The notes under the pieces: model-generated
The model's database searches: none
Told to the model about the DNA's origin: nothing
Seen by the model: only the letters and a program-made list of their open reading frames with translations
In this document: positions 1 to 7,165 of the stretch, in pieces
How positions within the stretch are numbered: position 1 is the first letter of the stretch
Layout of the letters: each line of letters begins with the position of its first letter
DNA from: DATKEG01 sp035544515
GTDB lineage: Bacteria; Acidobacteriota; Vicinamibacteria; Fen-336
Direction of reading: 5' to 3'
DNA length: 15,392 bases
Assembly: GCA_035544515.1 (NCBI GenBank)
Contig: DATKEG010000258.1
Coordinates: forward strand, 1-15,392
Position numbers and translations under genes: made by a program

Positions 1-114
1 CTGGATGATCGGCTTGTCGACCAGCGGCAGCATCTCCTTCGGCTGCGCCTTGGTGGCGGGAAGGAAGCGCGTGCCCAGCCCCGCCGCGGGGAACACGGCC
101 CTGCGGATTTTCAT
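1..114 (-). CDS. galU: UTP--glucose-1-phosphate uridylyltransferase, N-terminal part (runs off the window)
   Basis: The first 38 codons are present on the minus strand, starting at an ATG at 114-112. GalU makes UDP-glucose from UTP and glucose-1-phosphate in the cytoplasm, feeding cell-envelope polysaccharide synthesis. The translation carries the nucleotidyltransferase signature at residues 9-31: PAAGLGTRFLPATKAQPKEM, with the GxGTR loop that binds the nucleotide and the following lysine, then LVDKPIIQ. This close match to the GalU N-terminus, rather than to RmlA or GlmU, supports the call. The gene is divergent from serS. No strong Shine-Dalgarno sequence lies just before the ATG. The rest of the gene is outside the window, so integrity cannot be judged. 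Confidence 0.9.
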   Translation of the reverse strand, partial: MKIRRAVFPAAGLGTRFLPATKAQPKEMLPLVDKPIIQ

Positions 115-206
115 ACCGGAGGAAACGCTCCGCTGCGCGCGCCGAACGCGAGGTGCATGCTGCAAATCATGCTAACACGGGGGCGGGCGGCCAAAAGGCC
201 CTGTGT

Positions 207-212
207 TATTCT
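207..212 (+). promoter_or_regulatory. Probable -10 element of serS, placed for a leaderless transcript
   Basis: The hexamer TATTCT (4 of 6 matches to TATAAT) ends 7 bases before the GTG start of serS, which would put transcription initiation at or next to the start codon. No Shine-Dalgarno-like sequence lies between them. No convincing -35 is seen. The rest of the 105-bp galU-serS gap shows only a short GGCC-AAAA-GGCC dyad. Confidence 0.4.
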
Positions 213-219
213 CGCGCTC

Positions 220-1524
220 GTGCTGGACGCGAAGCTCCTGGTCGACGACCGCGCGCGCGTGATGGAGCGGATGGCCGCGCGCGGCCTGGACGAAACGCAG
301 GTGCTCGCGGTGGGCGATCCGTGGGCGCTCGACGCCGAGCGCCGGAGGGTCCTCCTGCGCGTGGAGGAGCTGCGCCACCGCCAGCGTGTCTGCGGGGAGG
401 AGATCGCGCGGCGCGGCAAGGCGAAGGAGGACGCCGCGGACCTCAAGGCGCAGATGAAGGGCGTCTCCGACGAGGTCAAGGAGCTGGACGCGCGGCTGCA
501 GGAGACCGAGGCGCGCCTGCGCGACGTGCTCCTGCAGCTCCCGAACCTGCCCGCGCCCGAGGTGCCCATCGGCCGCGACGCGGCCGCGAACCGGGAGATG
601 CGGCGGTGGGGAGAGCCGCGCCGGTTCGAGTTCGCTCCGCGCCCGCACTGGGAGATCGGGGCCGCGCTCGGGATCCTCGACTTCGAGCGGGCGGCCAAGG
701 TCTCCGGCGCGCGTTTCGTCGTGAGCTGGGGGCTGGGCGCGCGGCTCGAGCGCGCGCTCATCCAGTTCATGCTCGACCTGCACACACGCGAGCGCGGCTA
801 CACCGAGGTCATCCCGCCCTACCTCGTCACTCCGGCCACCATGCTGGCCACGGGGCAGCTCCCGAAGTTCGAGGGCGACCTCTTCAAGACCCGGGCGGGC
901 GACCGCGAGCTGTTCCTCATCCCCACCGCCGAGGTTCCGCTGACCGCGCTGCACGGCGAGGAGATCCTCGAAGCCGGGCTGCTGCCGAGGAGATACGTCG
1001 CCTTCACCCCCTGCTTCCGATCGGAGGCCGGCTCCTACGGCCGCGACGTGCGCGGCATCATCCGTCAGCACCAGTTCCACAAGGTGGAGCTGGTCAAGCT
1101 CACGACGCCCGAGACCTCGATGGAGGAGCTCGAGCGCATGGTTCTCGATGCGGCGGAGGTGCTGCAGCGCCTGGAGCTGCCCTACCGCGTGATCCTGCTC
1201 TCGACGGGAGACATGGGGTTCAACTCCGCCAAGACGTACGACCTCGAAGTCTGGCTGCCCGGCCAGGGCGAATACAAGGAGATCTCGTCCTGCTCGAACT
1301 GCACCGATTTCCAGGCCCGGCGCGGCAGCCTCCGCTACCGCCCGGAACCCAAGGCGAAGCCGCGCTTTCTCCACACGCTCAACGGCAGCGGCCTGGCCGT
1401 GGGACGCACGCTGGTGGCGATCCTGGAGAACTACCAGCAGGTCGACGGCTCGGTCGTCGTGCCCCAGGCCTTGCGGCCGTTCATGGACGGCGTCGAACGG
1501 ATAGCGGTCGAAAGCGCCGGCTGA
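220..1524 (+). CDS. serS: Serine--tRNA ligase (SerRS), GTG start
   Basis: Cytoplasmic class II aminoacyl-tRNA synthetase that charges tRNA-Ser with serine; 434 aa, normal for bacterial SerRS. The N-terminus (VLDAKLLVDDRARV) matches the usual MLDxKLL start, so I chose the GTG at 220 over upstream in-frame ATGs at 157 and 169, which would add a basic extension foreign to the family. Residues about 30-110 form the charged coiled-coil arm that grips the long variable arm of tRNA-Ser. The serine-binding TxE motif is T236-A-E238. Motif 2 begins FRSEAG (R267) and continues through GRDVRGIIRQHQFHKVEL. Motif 3 is GSGLAVGRTLVA with R396. All catalytic elements are intact. Two tRNA-Ser genes, its substrates, lie about 13 kb downstream in the same window. 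Confidence 0.97.
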   Translation: MLDAKLLVDDRARVMERMAARGLDETQVLAVGDPWALDAERRRVLLRVEELRHRQRVCGEEIARRGKAKEDAADLKAQMKGVSDEVKELDARLQETEARLRDVLLQLPNLPAPEVPIGRDAAANREMRRWGEPRRFEFAPRPHWEIGAALGILDFERAAKVSGARFVVSWGLGARLERALIQFMLDLHTRERGYTEVIPPYLVTPATMLATGQLPKFEGDLFKTRAGDRELFLIPTAEVPLTALHGEEILEAGLLPRRYVAFTPCFRSEAGSYGRDVRGIIRQHQFHKVELVKLTTPETSMEELERMVLDAAEVLQRLELPYRVILLSTGDMGFNSAKTYDLEVWLPGQGEYKEISSCSNCTDFQARRGSLRYRPEPKAKPRFLHTLNGSGLAVGRTLVAILENYQQVDGSVVVPQALRPFMDGVERIAVESAG

Positions 1525-1615
1525 CGCGCTCGGAGTGACCCTCCGCGCAGCGCCTCAGGAAAACGGCTCGGTCTTCTCCCGGGTGACGGGCGCGACCCAC
1601 GTCCATCTCCGGCGG

Positions 1616-2794
1616 TCAGTACGTGCCGCTGGCCCCACCGCCGCCGAACCGGCCGCCGCCCGGCTGCAGGCCCGGGCTCTCGACCGGCCGCGCCTCGGGG
1701 GTGGCGCTCGCCGCGCCCACGGCCAGCTCGAGCGCGCCCGACCCGTCGCCGCCGCCGAAGAGCGGCTCGGCGGTGAGCCCCCCGCGCTCGCGGCCGGCGC
1801 CGGAGTCCAGGTACCGCCGGAGCGCCGTGGCCAGCGCCAGCGCGCACCCGCCGCCCAGGAGGAGGACGAGCCACAGCGGCGCCACGTGGACGTAGAACCG
1901 CAGCGTGACGAGCGAGGCCAGCACCCCGAGCGCGCCCAGCCCGATCGGCCACCGCCGCCGGGTGACCACGCCCCAGGCCAGCGTGAGCACCGGCAGGAGG
2001 CCCGTGGCCAGGGCGCTGAGGACGGCGAGCGCGCCGCCCTGCGGCCGGGCGGGGGTCCGTCCCGCGATCATCTCGACCATCTGCACGTCCCAGGAGCCAC
2101 GGTGGACGGCCATGTAGAGGAACACCAGCGAGACCGCCGCCATCGCCCGGGCCGCGCGGCGGTGCGCGGGAGGGAGCGAGGCCGCCTCGCCCGCGCGCGC
2201 CAGCACGGGCACGAGGGCAAGGGGTCCCGCGATCCAGAGGACGCGGCCGATGGGGGAGCGGGCCGCGAGCACGAACAGGGCGGCCGTGGCCGCCACCGCG
2301 AACAGCGTGTACCCCCAGCGGAACGCCGCGGCGCCACCGACGAGCGCGAACACCACGAGCGCGAGGTTGAGCGCGCCGTCTCCCCGCACGCCGCCCAACA
2401 GGCCGGCCACCCACACCAGGCCCGAGGACAGGTAGGAGACGGCGAGGAGCGCGGTGGCCGACTCCGTGCCCCCCTGCCTCCGCCGGAGGCGCCCCATCTG
2501 CAACTCGGTGGCCGCGACGAGCAGGAGGCCGAACAGGAGCAGCACGAAGGCGGTCGCCTCCTGGCCCGCCACCGCGATGACGAACCCGAACAGGCTGAAG
2601 AACGTGGTCACGGCCAGGACCGTGAAGCCGAAGACGAGCACTCGGAACGCGGGCGGAAGCCGCGCGCGGTCGTCCGGGTACGCGGCCTCGATCCCTTGCC
2701 GCGTCGCGTCGTCGACGGCGCGCGCGCGGTGCCAGGCGGCCGCCGCCTCGCGCACCTCGAAGCGCCGCTCGGCCGCCGCCGCCTCTCTCCTCAC
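1616..2794 (-). CDS. Multi-pass membrane protein with a glycine-rich C-terminal tail (possibly DUF4401-like)
   Basis: 392 aa from a GTG start at 2794-2792. The GTG overlaps the stop of the upstream DUF2157-type gene by 4 bp (GTGA), which decides the start and implies translational coupling. The first 50 residues are charged, Ala/Arg/Glu-rich and helical, and include DDATRQGIEAAYPDDRARLP. About ten hydrophobic segments follow from residue 52 to about 325, for example FRVLVFGFTVLAVTTFF and AFVLLLFGLLLVAATEL, with short Arg-rich loops between them. The last 25 residues are Gly-rich and end GGGRFGGGGASGTY. I recognise no catalytic motif. DUF2157 genes are often followed by DUF4401 membrane proteins, so that family is a context-based guess. 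Function unknown; probably inner membrane, acting with its neighbour. Confidence 0.8.
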   Translation of the reverse strand: MRREAAAAERRFEVREAAAAWHRARAVDDATRQGIEAAYPDDRARLPPAFRVLVFGFTVLAVTTFFSLFGFVIAVAGQEATAFVLLLFGLLLVAATELQMGRLRRRQGGTESATALLAVSYLSSGLVWVAGLLGGVRGDGALNLALVVFALVGGAAAFRWGYTLFAVAATAALFVLAARSPIGRVLWIAGPLALVPVLARAGEAASLPPAHRRAARAMAAVSLVFLYMAVHRGSWDVQMVEMIAGRTPARPQGGALAVLSALATGLLPVLTLAWGVVTRRRWPIGLGALGVLASLVTLRFYVHVAPLWLVLLLGGGCALALATALRRYLDSGAGRERGGLTAEPLFGGGDGSGALELAVGAASATPEARPVESPGLQPGGGRFGGGGASGTY

Positions 2795-3759
2795 GCGTGC
2801 TCGCGCAGGGCCTGGTGCGCCAGGAGCAGACCCACCAGCACCGCCACCCCGGTCGTCGTGAACCAGGCCAGCGGGAGCAGCGGGCCGGCCAGGCTCGAGA
2901 CCACCAGCGCCGACAGGGCGACGTAGGCCGCCACGAGGCCCATGCCGAAGAGCGGGAAGCGGCCGGCCCGGAACGCGAGCGCGGCCAGCCCGGCGCCGAT
3001 CAGCAACAACCCCAGGCGCCAGGCCGTCTCCGCCGTGCCCGCGTCGATCCCGGACAGGATGGCACCCAGGATCAGCGTCCAGCCCAGGTACGTGGGCACG
3101 GGCTCGAAATGCGCCTTGCGGTCGAGCCACGCGAGGGCCCGGCCCAGCGCGGCGAACACGAGCCCGGTGACGATGGCGTTCGTGCGCAGCGCCCCCGCGG
3201 CGTCGCCGGCGGCCCAGAAGGCGCGCTCGAGCGGGGACGTGGATACGCCGCGCCAGGCCGCGAGCGTGGTGAGCGCCACCGCGGCCACCAGCCGCGAGTC
3301 GCCGCGCACGGCCAGCGCCGCCGCGAAGAGGCCCACCACGAGCAGGTGATGGCGCCAGGCCGCGCCCAGGGGCGTGAACTGCACCTCGACGTACGCGAGG
3401 GCCGCGCCGGTGAGGAGCACGCCGAGCAGCAGTATGTAGTCGAAGGCGAGATGGCTCGACGGCGAAGCGCCCCACGAGAAGGCGGGCGCGTGTCGATGGG
3501 CCCAGACGAGGGCGGCGGCGGCCGCCGTCCAGAGAAAGCACGCGATGGCCACGGGGCCGATGCGGTCCAGGTTCTGCTGCACCAGCAGGCCGATCCCGGC
3601 CATCACGGCCAGCACGCCGCCGTAGTGGAGCAGGCGCAGCTCGGCGCGCACGGAAACGAGCTCGCCGCGGGCGATGCGGCCGAACAGGTGGACCTGCCGG
3701 GCGGTCAACGTGCCGTCCCGCCCCAGACGGTCGACGGCGTCCGCCACGTCCGGATTCAT
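2791..3759 (-). CDS. DUF2157-type multi-pass inner-membrane protein
   Basis: 322 aa from an ATG at 3759-3757. The N-terminal 40 residues (DRLGRDGTLTARQVHLFGRIA) look like the short cytoplasmic helical region that opens DUF2157 proteins. From about residue 44 there are some ten hydrophobic segments, including HYGGVLAVMAGIGLLVQQNL and AIACFLWTAAAAALVW, with very short loops. It is the first gene of a two-gene operon; its TGA overlaps the GTG of the next gene by 4 bp. A TACAAT box lies 8 bases before the ATG, so the mRNA may be leaderless. The biochemical role of DUF2157 is not established; family assignment rests on the N-terminal pattern and topology, without a database search. Confidence 0.8.
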   Translation of the reverse strand: MNPDVADAVDRLGRDGTLTARQVHLFGRIARGELVSVRAELRLLHYGGVLAVMAGIGLLVQQNLDRIGPVAIACFLWTAAAAALVWAHRHAPAFSWGASPSSHLAFDYILLLGVLLTGAALAYVEVQFTPLGAAWRHHLLVVGLFAAALAVRGDSRLVAAVALTTLAAWRGVSTSPLERAFWAAGDAAGALRTNAIVTGLVFAALGRALAWLDRKAHFEPVPTYLGWTLILGAILSGIDAGTAETAWRLGLLLIGAGLAALAFRAGRFPLFGMGLVAAYVALSALVVSSLAGPLLPLAWFTTTGVAVLVGLLLAHQALREHA

Positions 3760-3767
3760 GCGCGCGC

Positions 3768-3773
3768 ATTGTA
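3768..3773 (-). promoter_or_regulatory. Probable -10 element of the DUF2157 operon
   Basis: TACAAT on the minus strand (5 of 6 to consensus) ends 8 bases before the ATG at 3759. That spacing puts the transcript start at the start codon, and no Shine-Dalgarno sequence is present. A TTGAAT at 3789-3784 is only 10 bases upstream of it, too close to be a normal -35. Confidence 0.45.
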
Positions 3774-3829
3774 CGCGTCAATGATTCAAACGGCCTGGTT
3801 CATAAGCCGTAAGCCCTATGCCTAGCCGG

Positions 3830-3869
3830 TCCGTGGCGGCGCATGCGGCGGGGCGGAGGTCGCCACGGA
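3830..3869. other. Inverted repeat in the leader region of the barrel gene
   Basis: A perfect 9-bp dyad (TCCGTGGCG at 3830-3838, CGCCACGGA at 3861-3869) is separated by 22 bases. It lies about 90 bp upstream of the outer-membrane protein start and has no T-run, so it is not a standard intrinsic terminator. It could be a leader hairpin or an operator. The rest of the 202-bp divergent gap (3760-3961) holds no gene that I can see. Confidence 0.3.
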
Positions 3870-3961
3870 ACCTCGGCGCCTTCCGTCACTTCCACCGCGG
3901 GGCGCAGCCGCCGGCGCCATGGAGCGCGTCTTGCTGAGGGCGGGCGCACGGAGGGAACTGC

Positions 3962-4879
3962 ATGAACCGCGCTCTGGGCCCCACGGCCCTGCTGGGACTC
4001 GTCGTGCTGACTTCGGCCTCGCCCGCCGAGGCCGGCGGCGCCTGGACGCCCGCACCCGGTCACGGATACGTGTACATGGGCTTCAGCCGCAAGACGGCGG
4101 GCTCCTCGTGGACGCCGGACGGGACGTATCGCCTGAACGCGAACTCCAGGGGCGTCGTGTCCTGGCACGACTTCCGGTACATCTACTTGACCGCGGAAGT
4201 GGGCATCCTTCCGAACCTCTCGGTGATGCTCACGCCGACGTGGCTCTACGGGCTCGAGGGGCCGAAGTCCGACTACGAGAAGAACGTGGGGCTCTCCGAC
4301 GCCTGGTTCGGCCTGAAGTACCAGATCAACAAGGGCGGGCTGCCGATGGCCATCGCCTTCAACCACCGCAACGACTACTTCTACGACCTCGAGGGCCCCT
4401 ACGACCGCCACCTCTTCGACGACGACGGGACGTTCCGCGGGGTGAGCCCGGAGTGGCGCGGCCTGCTCAAGCACGACTACTCGCTCTCGTACCTCGTGAG
4501 CCGCTCCATCGCGAACTACCGCGGCTGGGGCTCGCTCGAGGGCGGCTACACCTGGCGTGACGGCGCGCCGTCCGACCAGGTCTTCTTGAACGCCGACGCC
4601 GGCTACCCGCTGCCGTTCTGGGGCGCGCTGTTCAAGGCCGCCGGCCACTTCGAGGTGAGCGTGGGCGACGACTCGCCCCGGCAGCCCGACGACCGCTTCG
4701 GGGCGAGCGCCAACAACAACTTCAACAAGGCGAGCTACCTCAAGCTCGGCGGCGCCGCCATCATCCCGTTCGGCGGCGACAAGGAGTGGGCGCTCGAGGT
4801 GGGCTACAACCAGTGGGTCTGGGGCCAGTCGGCCCGGCGCTACAAGGAGCCGTACGTCTCCCTCGGCCGGAGTTTCTGA
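3962..4879 (+). CDS. Exported outer-membrane beta-barrel protein, function unknown
   Basis: 305 aa; the ATG is preceded by GGAGGG at 6-bp spacing. Residues 1-24 form a signal peptide with a hydrophobic core (LLGLVVLTSA) and a likely cleavage site after AEA. The mature part alternates short aromatic-rich strands with polar turns (HGYVYMGFSRKTAG, FRYIYLTAEVGI, LSVMLTPTWLYGL, WALEVGYNQWVWG) and ends YVSLGRSF. The terminal Phe is the usual signal for the BAM assembly machinery. Strand density and size suggest a barrel of roughly 12-14 strands. I recognise no specific family; a channel or a structural barrel are both possible. The orphan copy of the 57-bp repeat begins one base after its stop codon. 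Confidence 0.8.
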   Translation: MNRALGPTALLGLVVLTSASPAEAGGAWTPAPGHGYVYMGFSRKTAGSSWTPDGTYRLNANSRGVVSWHDFRYIYLTAEVGILPNLSVMLTPTWLYGLEGPKSDYEKNVGLSDAWFGLKYQINKGGLPMAIAFNHRNDYFYDLEGPYDRHLFDDDGTFRGVSPEWRGLLKHDYSLSYLVSRSIANYRGWGSLEGGYTWRDGAPSDQVFLNADAGYPLPFWGALFKAAGHFEVSVGDDSPRQPDDRFGASANNNFNKASYLKLGGAAIIPFGGDKEWALEVGYNQWVWGQSARRYKEPYVSLGRSF

Positions 4880-4880
4880 G

Positions 4881-4937
4881 CCTACGGCCGGTCCTTGAAC
4901 TCCCGGTAGAGGCGCGTGTGCCGCGTCTCCAGCGACT
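4881..4937. repeat. 57-bp direct repeat, orphan copy (left boundary of the redox block)
   Basis: Identical over 57 bases to 9269-9325. Read on the minus strand it encodes the last 17 residues and stop (SLETRHTRLYREFKDRP) of the third amidohydrolase, but no body of that gene is attached. It starts one base after the stop of the barrel gene and ends 4 bases from the stop codon of the cytochrome gene. The bases just outside the two copies differ (g versus a on the left, c versus g on the right), so 57 is the exact length. Confidence 0.95.
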
Positions 4938-4941
4938 CATA

Positions 4942-5619
4942 CTAGTGGCAGCCCATGCAGGTGAAGCCCGTCCCATGGCAGGTCTTGCAACCGCTTCTGT
5001 CGGGGACGTGGGTGCGGTTCGAGTGGCGGTCGGAGAAATCGGCCGTGTGTGTCGCTGGTACCAGCACGGCCTCCGGCGTGTGGCAGGTGCGGCAGCTGCT
5101 CGGCGGCGCTACGGGTTGGTGGCACACCAGGCAGTCCGCCATGCGAGGAAGATGCGCGGCGGTCACCTGGTCGGCCTCGCGCATCCCGCGGTGGCAGGAG
5201 AGGCACGCGTCACCCGTGCCGAGTTGCGCGCGCAGCGGTCCACCATCTCCCAGGTAGGTCCCCGCGTCGATGGCCGCGGCGATCACCGGACCCACGTCGC
5301 CCAGGGCCAGGTGGCGCTGGTGGTCGAAGCGGAAGGGCCGCACGGCCGCGGGCTGCGGGCGTGCCCACTCTCCGAAGGCCCGGCCCGTTGAACCGCGCGT
5401 CCCCTGGTGGCACTGCGCACATCCCTCGGCCTTCGGCCGGTTGTCGTCCGCGGATGACGTGCTGGAGGTGACGGTCGCATGGCACAGGGCGCAGGTGAGC
5501 CCCGGAAGGGCCAGGTGCCGGCGATGCGAGAAGGTGGCAGGTTCTTCCTGCGCCGCCCCCGGCGTCAGGATGAATCCGCCGGCCAGTCCAACGAGCAGCG
5601 TGATGGGGCCGCGATGCAG
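4942..5619 (-). CDS. Periplasmic heptaheme cytochrome c, probable CTG start
   Basis: 225 aa when read from a CTG at 5619-5617. There is no in-frame ATG, GTG or TTG between an upstream TGA (5703-5701) and an internal GTG at 5343, which would drop two hemes and the signal peptide. From the CTG the protein begins MHRGPITLLVGLAGGFIL then TPGAAQ, a credible signal peptide, with AAGGGA 4 bases upstream as a weak ribosome site. Seven CxxCH heme motifs follow: CALCH 43, CAQCH 67, CLSCH 139, CLVCH 163, CRTCH 176, CKTCH 211, CMGCH 221. FSHRRHLAL (32-38) and FDHQRHLAL (98-106) look like distal-histidine segments of c3/c7-type cytochromes. It sits 34 bp downstream of the PQQ-dehydrogenase, so it probably accepts or relays its electrons. 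The last heme histidine is the final residue, 4 bases from the repeat boundary, so the C-terminus may be truncated. Confidence 0.8.
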   Translation of the reverse strand: MHRGPITLLVGLAGGFILTPGAAQEEPATFSHRRHLALPGLTCALCHATVTSSTSSADDNRPKAEGCAQCHQGTRGSTGRAFGEWARPQPAAVRPFRFDHQRHLALGDVGPVIAAAIDAGTYLGDGGPLRAQLGTGDACLSCHRGMREADQVTAAHLPRMADCLVCHQPVAPPSSCRTCHTPEAVLVPATHTADFSDRHSNRTHVPDRSGCKTCHGTGFTCMGCH

Positions 5620-5653
5620 GCGGTCCCTTGGACGCCCGCGGGAACGCGCCCCG

Positions 5654-6877
5654 TCACTTGCCGTACGAGATCCGCCAGACCTTGTTGCCGCCGTCGTCCG
5701 TCATGAGCAGCGATCCGTCGGGAAGCTCGAGGAGACCTACCGGCCGTCCCCAGACCTCCTTCTTCGTGGGATCGAGCACGAAGCCGGACAGGAACTCGAC
5801 TGGTTTCTCGGCCGCCGGCTTGCCGTTCTCGAAGGGGAGAAAGACCACGTTGTACCCCACCCGCGTCGAGCGGTTCCAGGAGCCGTGCTGGGCCAGGAAT
5901 GCGCCGCCCTGGTACTCCTTCGGGAAGCTCTTGCCCTTGTAGAACAGCGCATCCAGCACCGCGACGTGGGAGCCCAGGAGCACGTCGGGCACCACCGTCG
6001 CCTTCACCAGGTCCGGCCTCTCCCCCTTGCGCCGCGGATCCTCGTGGGCCCCGATGTACGCGTAGGGCCAGCCGTAGAACGCACCCTGCTTCACGGAGGT
6101 GAAGTAGTCGGGGACCAGATCGTCGCCCAGGTTGTCTCGTTCCTGGGTGGCCGCCCACAACTTGCCCGTGCTCGGCTCGAAACGCAGGCCGATCACATTG
6201 CGCAACCCGCTGGCGAAGATCTCGTGGCCCGTACCATCGGGGTTGTAGCGGTTGATGGCTGCCCGGCGAGGATCCTCCCCGGCATCCACGTTCGAGCCGG
6301 AGCCGATGGTGAGATACAGCTTCTCGCCCTTCGGGTCGAAGAGCACCGTGCGGGTCCAGTGGCCCGTCCCGAAGCCCTTGAGCGAGACCACCTCTTCGCC
6401 GGGGGTGGTGGCCTTCATGGCCTTCGCGTCGTACCGGTACCGTTTCAGCGAGTCGGGCTCGCCAACGTAAAGGAAGCCCTTCCACAGGGCAAGCCCGTAG
6501 GGACGGCTCAGTCCTTCGATGATCTTCGTCTTCTGCTCGAGCTTCCCGTCACCGTCGGCGTCCCGCAGCACGTATACGCTGCCCTTGCCTATGCCGCCCT
6601 CGCCGTCCCGCACGCTGTCGCTCAGCAGGATCTCCTTGCTCGGGCCCAGGAGCATGAAGCGCGGCGTCTGGAAGCCCTCCGCCGCCACCTCGACCTTGAA
6701 GCCCGCGGGCACGGTGAGCCGCGCGCCCGCCGGTTGGGGAATCACCTCAGGGCTGTTGCGGACCGCCTCCGAGTGGAATGGAGGGGGGAGTTGCGGTGTG
6801 GGTGCCTGGGTCTGGAAGGCGAAGACGGCCGTCCCCGCGGCCGCAAGAGCCAGTGTAGACACGATCAGTCTCTTCAT
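5654..6877 (-). CDS. Exported PQQ-dependent sugar/sorbosone dehydrogenase-family beta-propeller
   Basis: 407 aa; ATG at 6877 with GGAGG 7 bases upstream. Residues 1-20 are a signal peptide (MKRLIVSTLALAAAGTAVFA). The rest is a six-bladed propeller of the soluble glucose/sorbosone dehydrogenase family: GHWTRTVLF (H173, candidate catalytic base), IGSGSNVDAGEDPRRAAI (191-208), then FASGLRNVIGL with R228-N229 in the PQQ-contact position, LGSHVAVLDALFY (301-313) and AQHGSWNRS (329-337). The family oxidises aldoses or aldehydes such as sorbosone in the periplasm, with PQQ as cofactor; the true substrate here cannot be read from sequence. No heme motif lies within it, so an external acceptor is needed, and the heptaheme cytochrome 34 bp downstream is the obvious candidate. 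No PQQ biosynthesis genes are in the window. Confidence 0.88.
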   Translation of the reverse strand: MKRLIVSTLALAAAGTAVFAFQTQAPTPQLPPPFHSEAVRNSPEVIPQPAGARLTVPAGFKVEVAAEGFQTPRFMLLGPSKEILLSDSVRDGEGGIGKGSVYVLRDADGDGKLEQKTKIIEGLSRPYGLALWKGFLYVGEPDSLKRYRYDAKAMKATTPGEEVVSLKGFGTGHWTRTVLFDPKGEKLYLTIGSGSNVDAGEDPRRAAINRYNPDGTGHEIFASGLRNVIGLRFEPSTGKLWAATQERDNLGDDLVPDYFTSVKQGAFYGWPYAYIGAHEDPRRKGERPDLVKATVVPDVLLGSHVAVLDALFYKGKSFPKEYQGGAFLAQHGSWNRSTRVGYNVVFLPFENGKPAAEKPVEFLSGFVLDPTKKEVWGRPVGLLELPDGSLLMTDDGGNKVWRISYGK

Positions 6878-6900
6878 GGAGGGCCTCCGTGGCTACCACG

Positions 6901-6906
6901 ATTCTA
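6901..6906 (-). promoter_or_regulatory. Probable -10 element of the PQQ-dehydrogenase/cytochrome operon
   Basis: TAGAAT on the minus strand (5 of 6 to consensus) predicts a transcript start near 6894 and a leader of about 16 bases that contains the GGAGG ribosome site. No clear -35 is seen. It lies in the 288-bp divergent gap (6878-7165), which otherwise holds only the facing promoter of the molybdopterin gene. Confidence 0.4.
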
Positions 6907-7113
6907 GCCCGCACACCACTCCAATCTCGGCCTGTCCGGCTGCCGCTGGCGAGATTCGTTGCCGGGAGTGTGACCGCTCCGGCGTCCCGGACATTCCCTT
7001 TGGCCGTCTTCGACTATGCCCACGGTCCGAGGGGACCTCGACAAGCTCGGCGGCGCCGCCTGGACGACGGGACCAGTTCCGGCCTGGCCCGGGACTTCTC
7101 GAGACGGATCGCG

Positions 7114-7143
7114 TGGACTCGACGCGGAACCCTCGGCTATCCT
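7114..7143 (+). promoter_or_regulatory. Possible promoter of the molybdopterin oxidoreductase gene
   Basis: TGGACT (7114-7119) and TATCCT (7138-7143) are separated by 18 bases, each matching consensus at 4 of 6 positions. The predicted start near 7150 leaves a 16-base leader that carries GAGGAG 9 bases before the ATG. Weak matches, position plausible. Confidence 0.3.
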
Positions 7144-7165
7144 GAGCGGCGAGGAGAACCGTGGA

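Noticed and set aside
157..219. serS starting at an upstream ATG (157 or 169)
   Set aside because: This adds a basic extension before the conserved LDxKLL beginning and would overlap the TATTCT box; the GTG at 220 fits the family.
115..219. A T-box or other riboswitch ahead of serS
   Set aside because: The gap is only 105 bp with a promoter box next to the start codon, and no T-box sequence or specifier hairpin is visible.
1525..1615. Intrinsic terminator between the convergent serS and membrane-protein genes
   Set aside because: I found no stable stem followed by a T-run on either strand.
153..2926. Long plus-strand and minus-strand open frames over serS and the membrane genes
   Set aside because: Composition is extreme in Arg, Ala, Gly, Pro and His, with no recognisable domains; they arise from GC-rich third positions in the opposite or shifted frame.
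1616..3781. A single 721-codon open frame covering both membrane-protein genes
   Set aside because: Above the GTG at 2794 it is Arg/Gly/Pro-rich shadow translation of the DUF2157 gene in another frame; the GTGA overlap marks two separate genes. The same applies to the long frames running upstream of each amidohydrolase start (to 11573, 13255 and 14637).
5283..5485. Alternative short open frames over the cytochrome 5' half
   Set aside because: They lack heme motifs; the frame with CALCH and CAQCH is continuous with the rest of the cytochrome, so no frameshift is needed.
7016..7165. Molybdopterin oxidoreductase starting at 7016
   Set aside because: The 50 extra residues are low-complexity and unlike any export signal; the ribosome site and iron-sulfur motif position support 7166.
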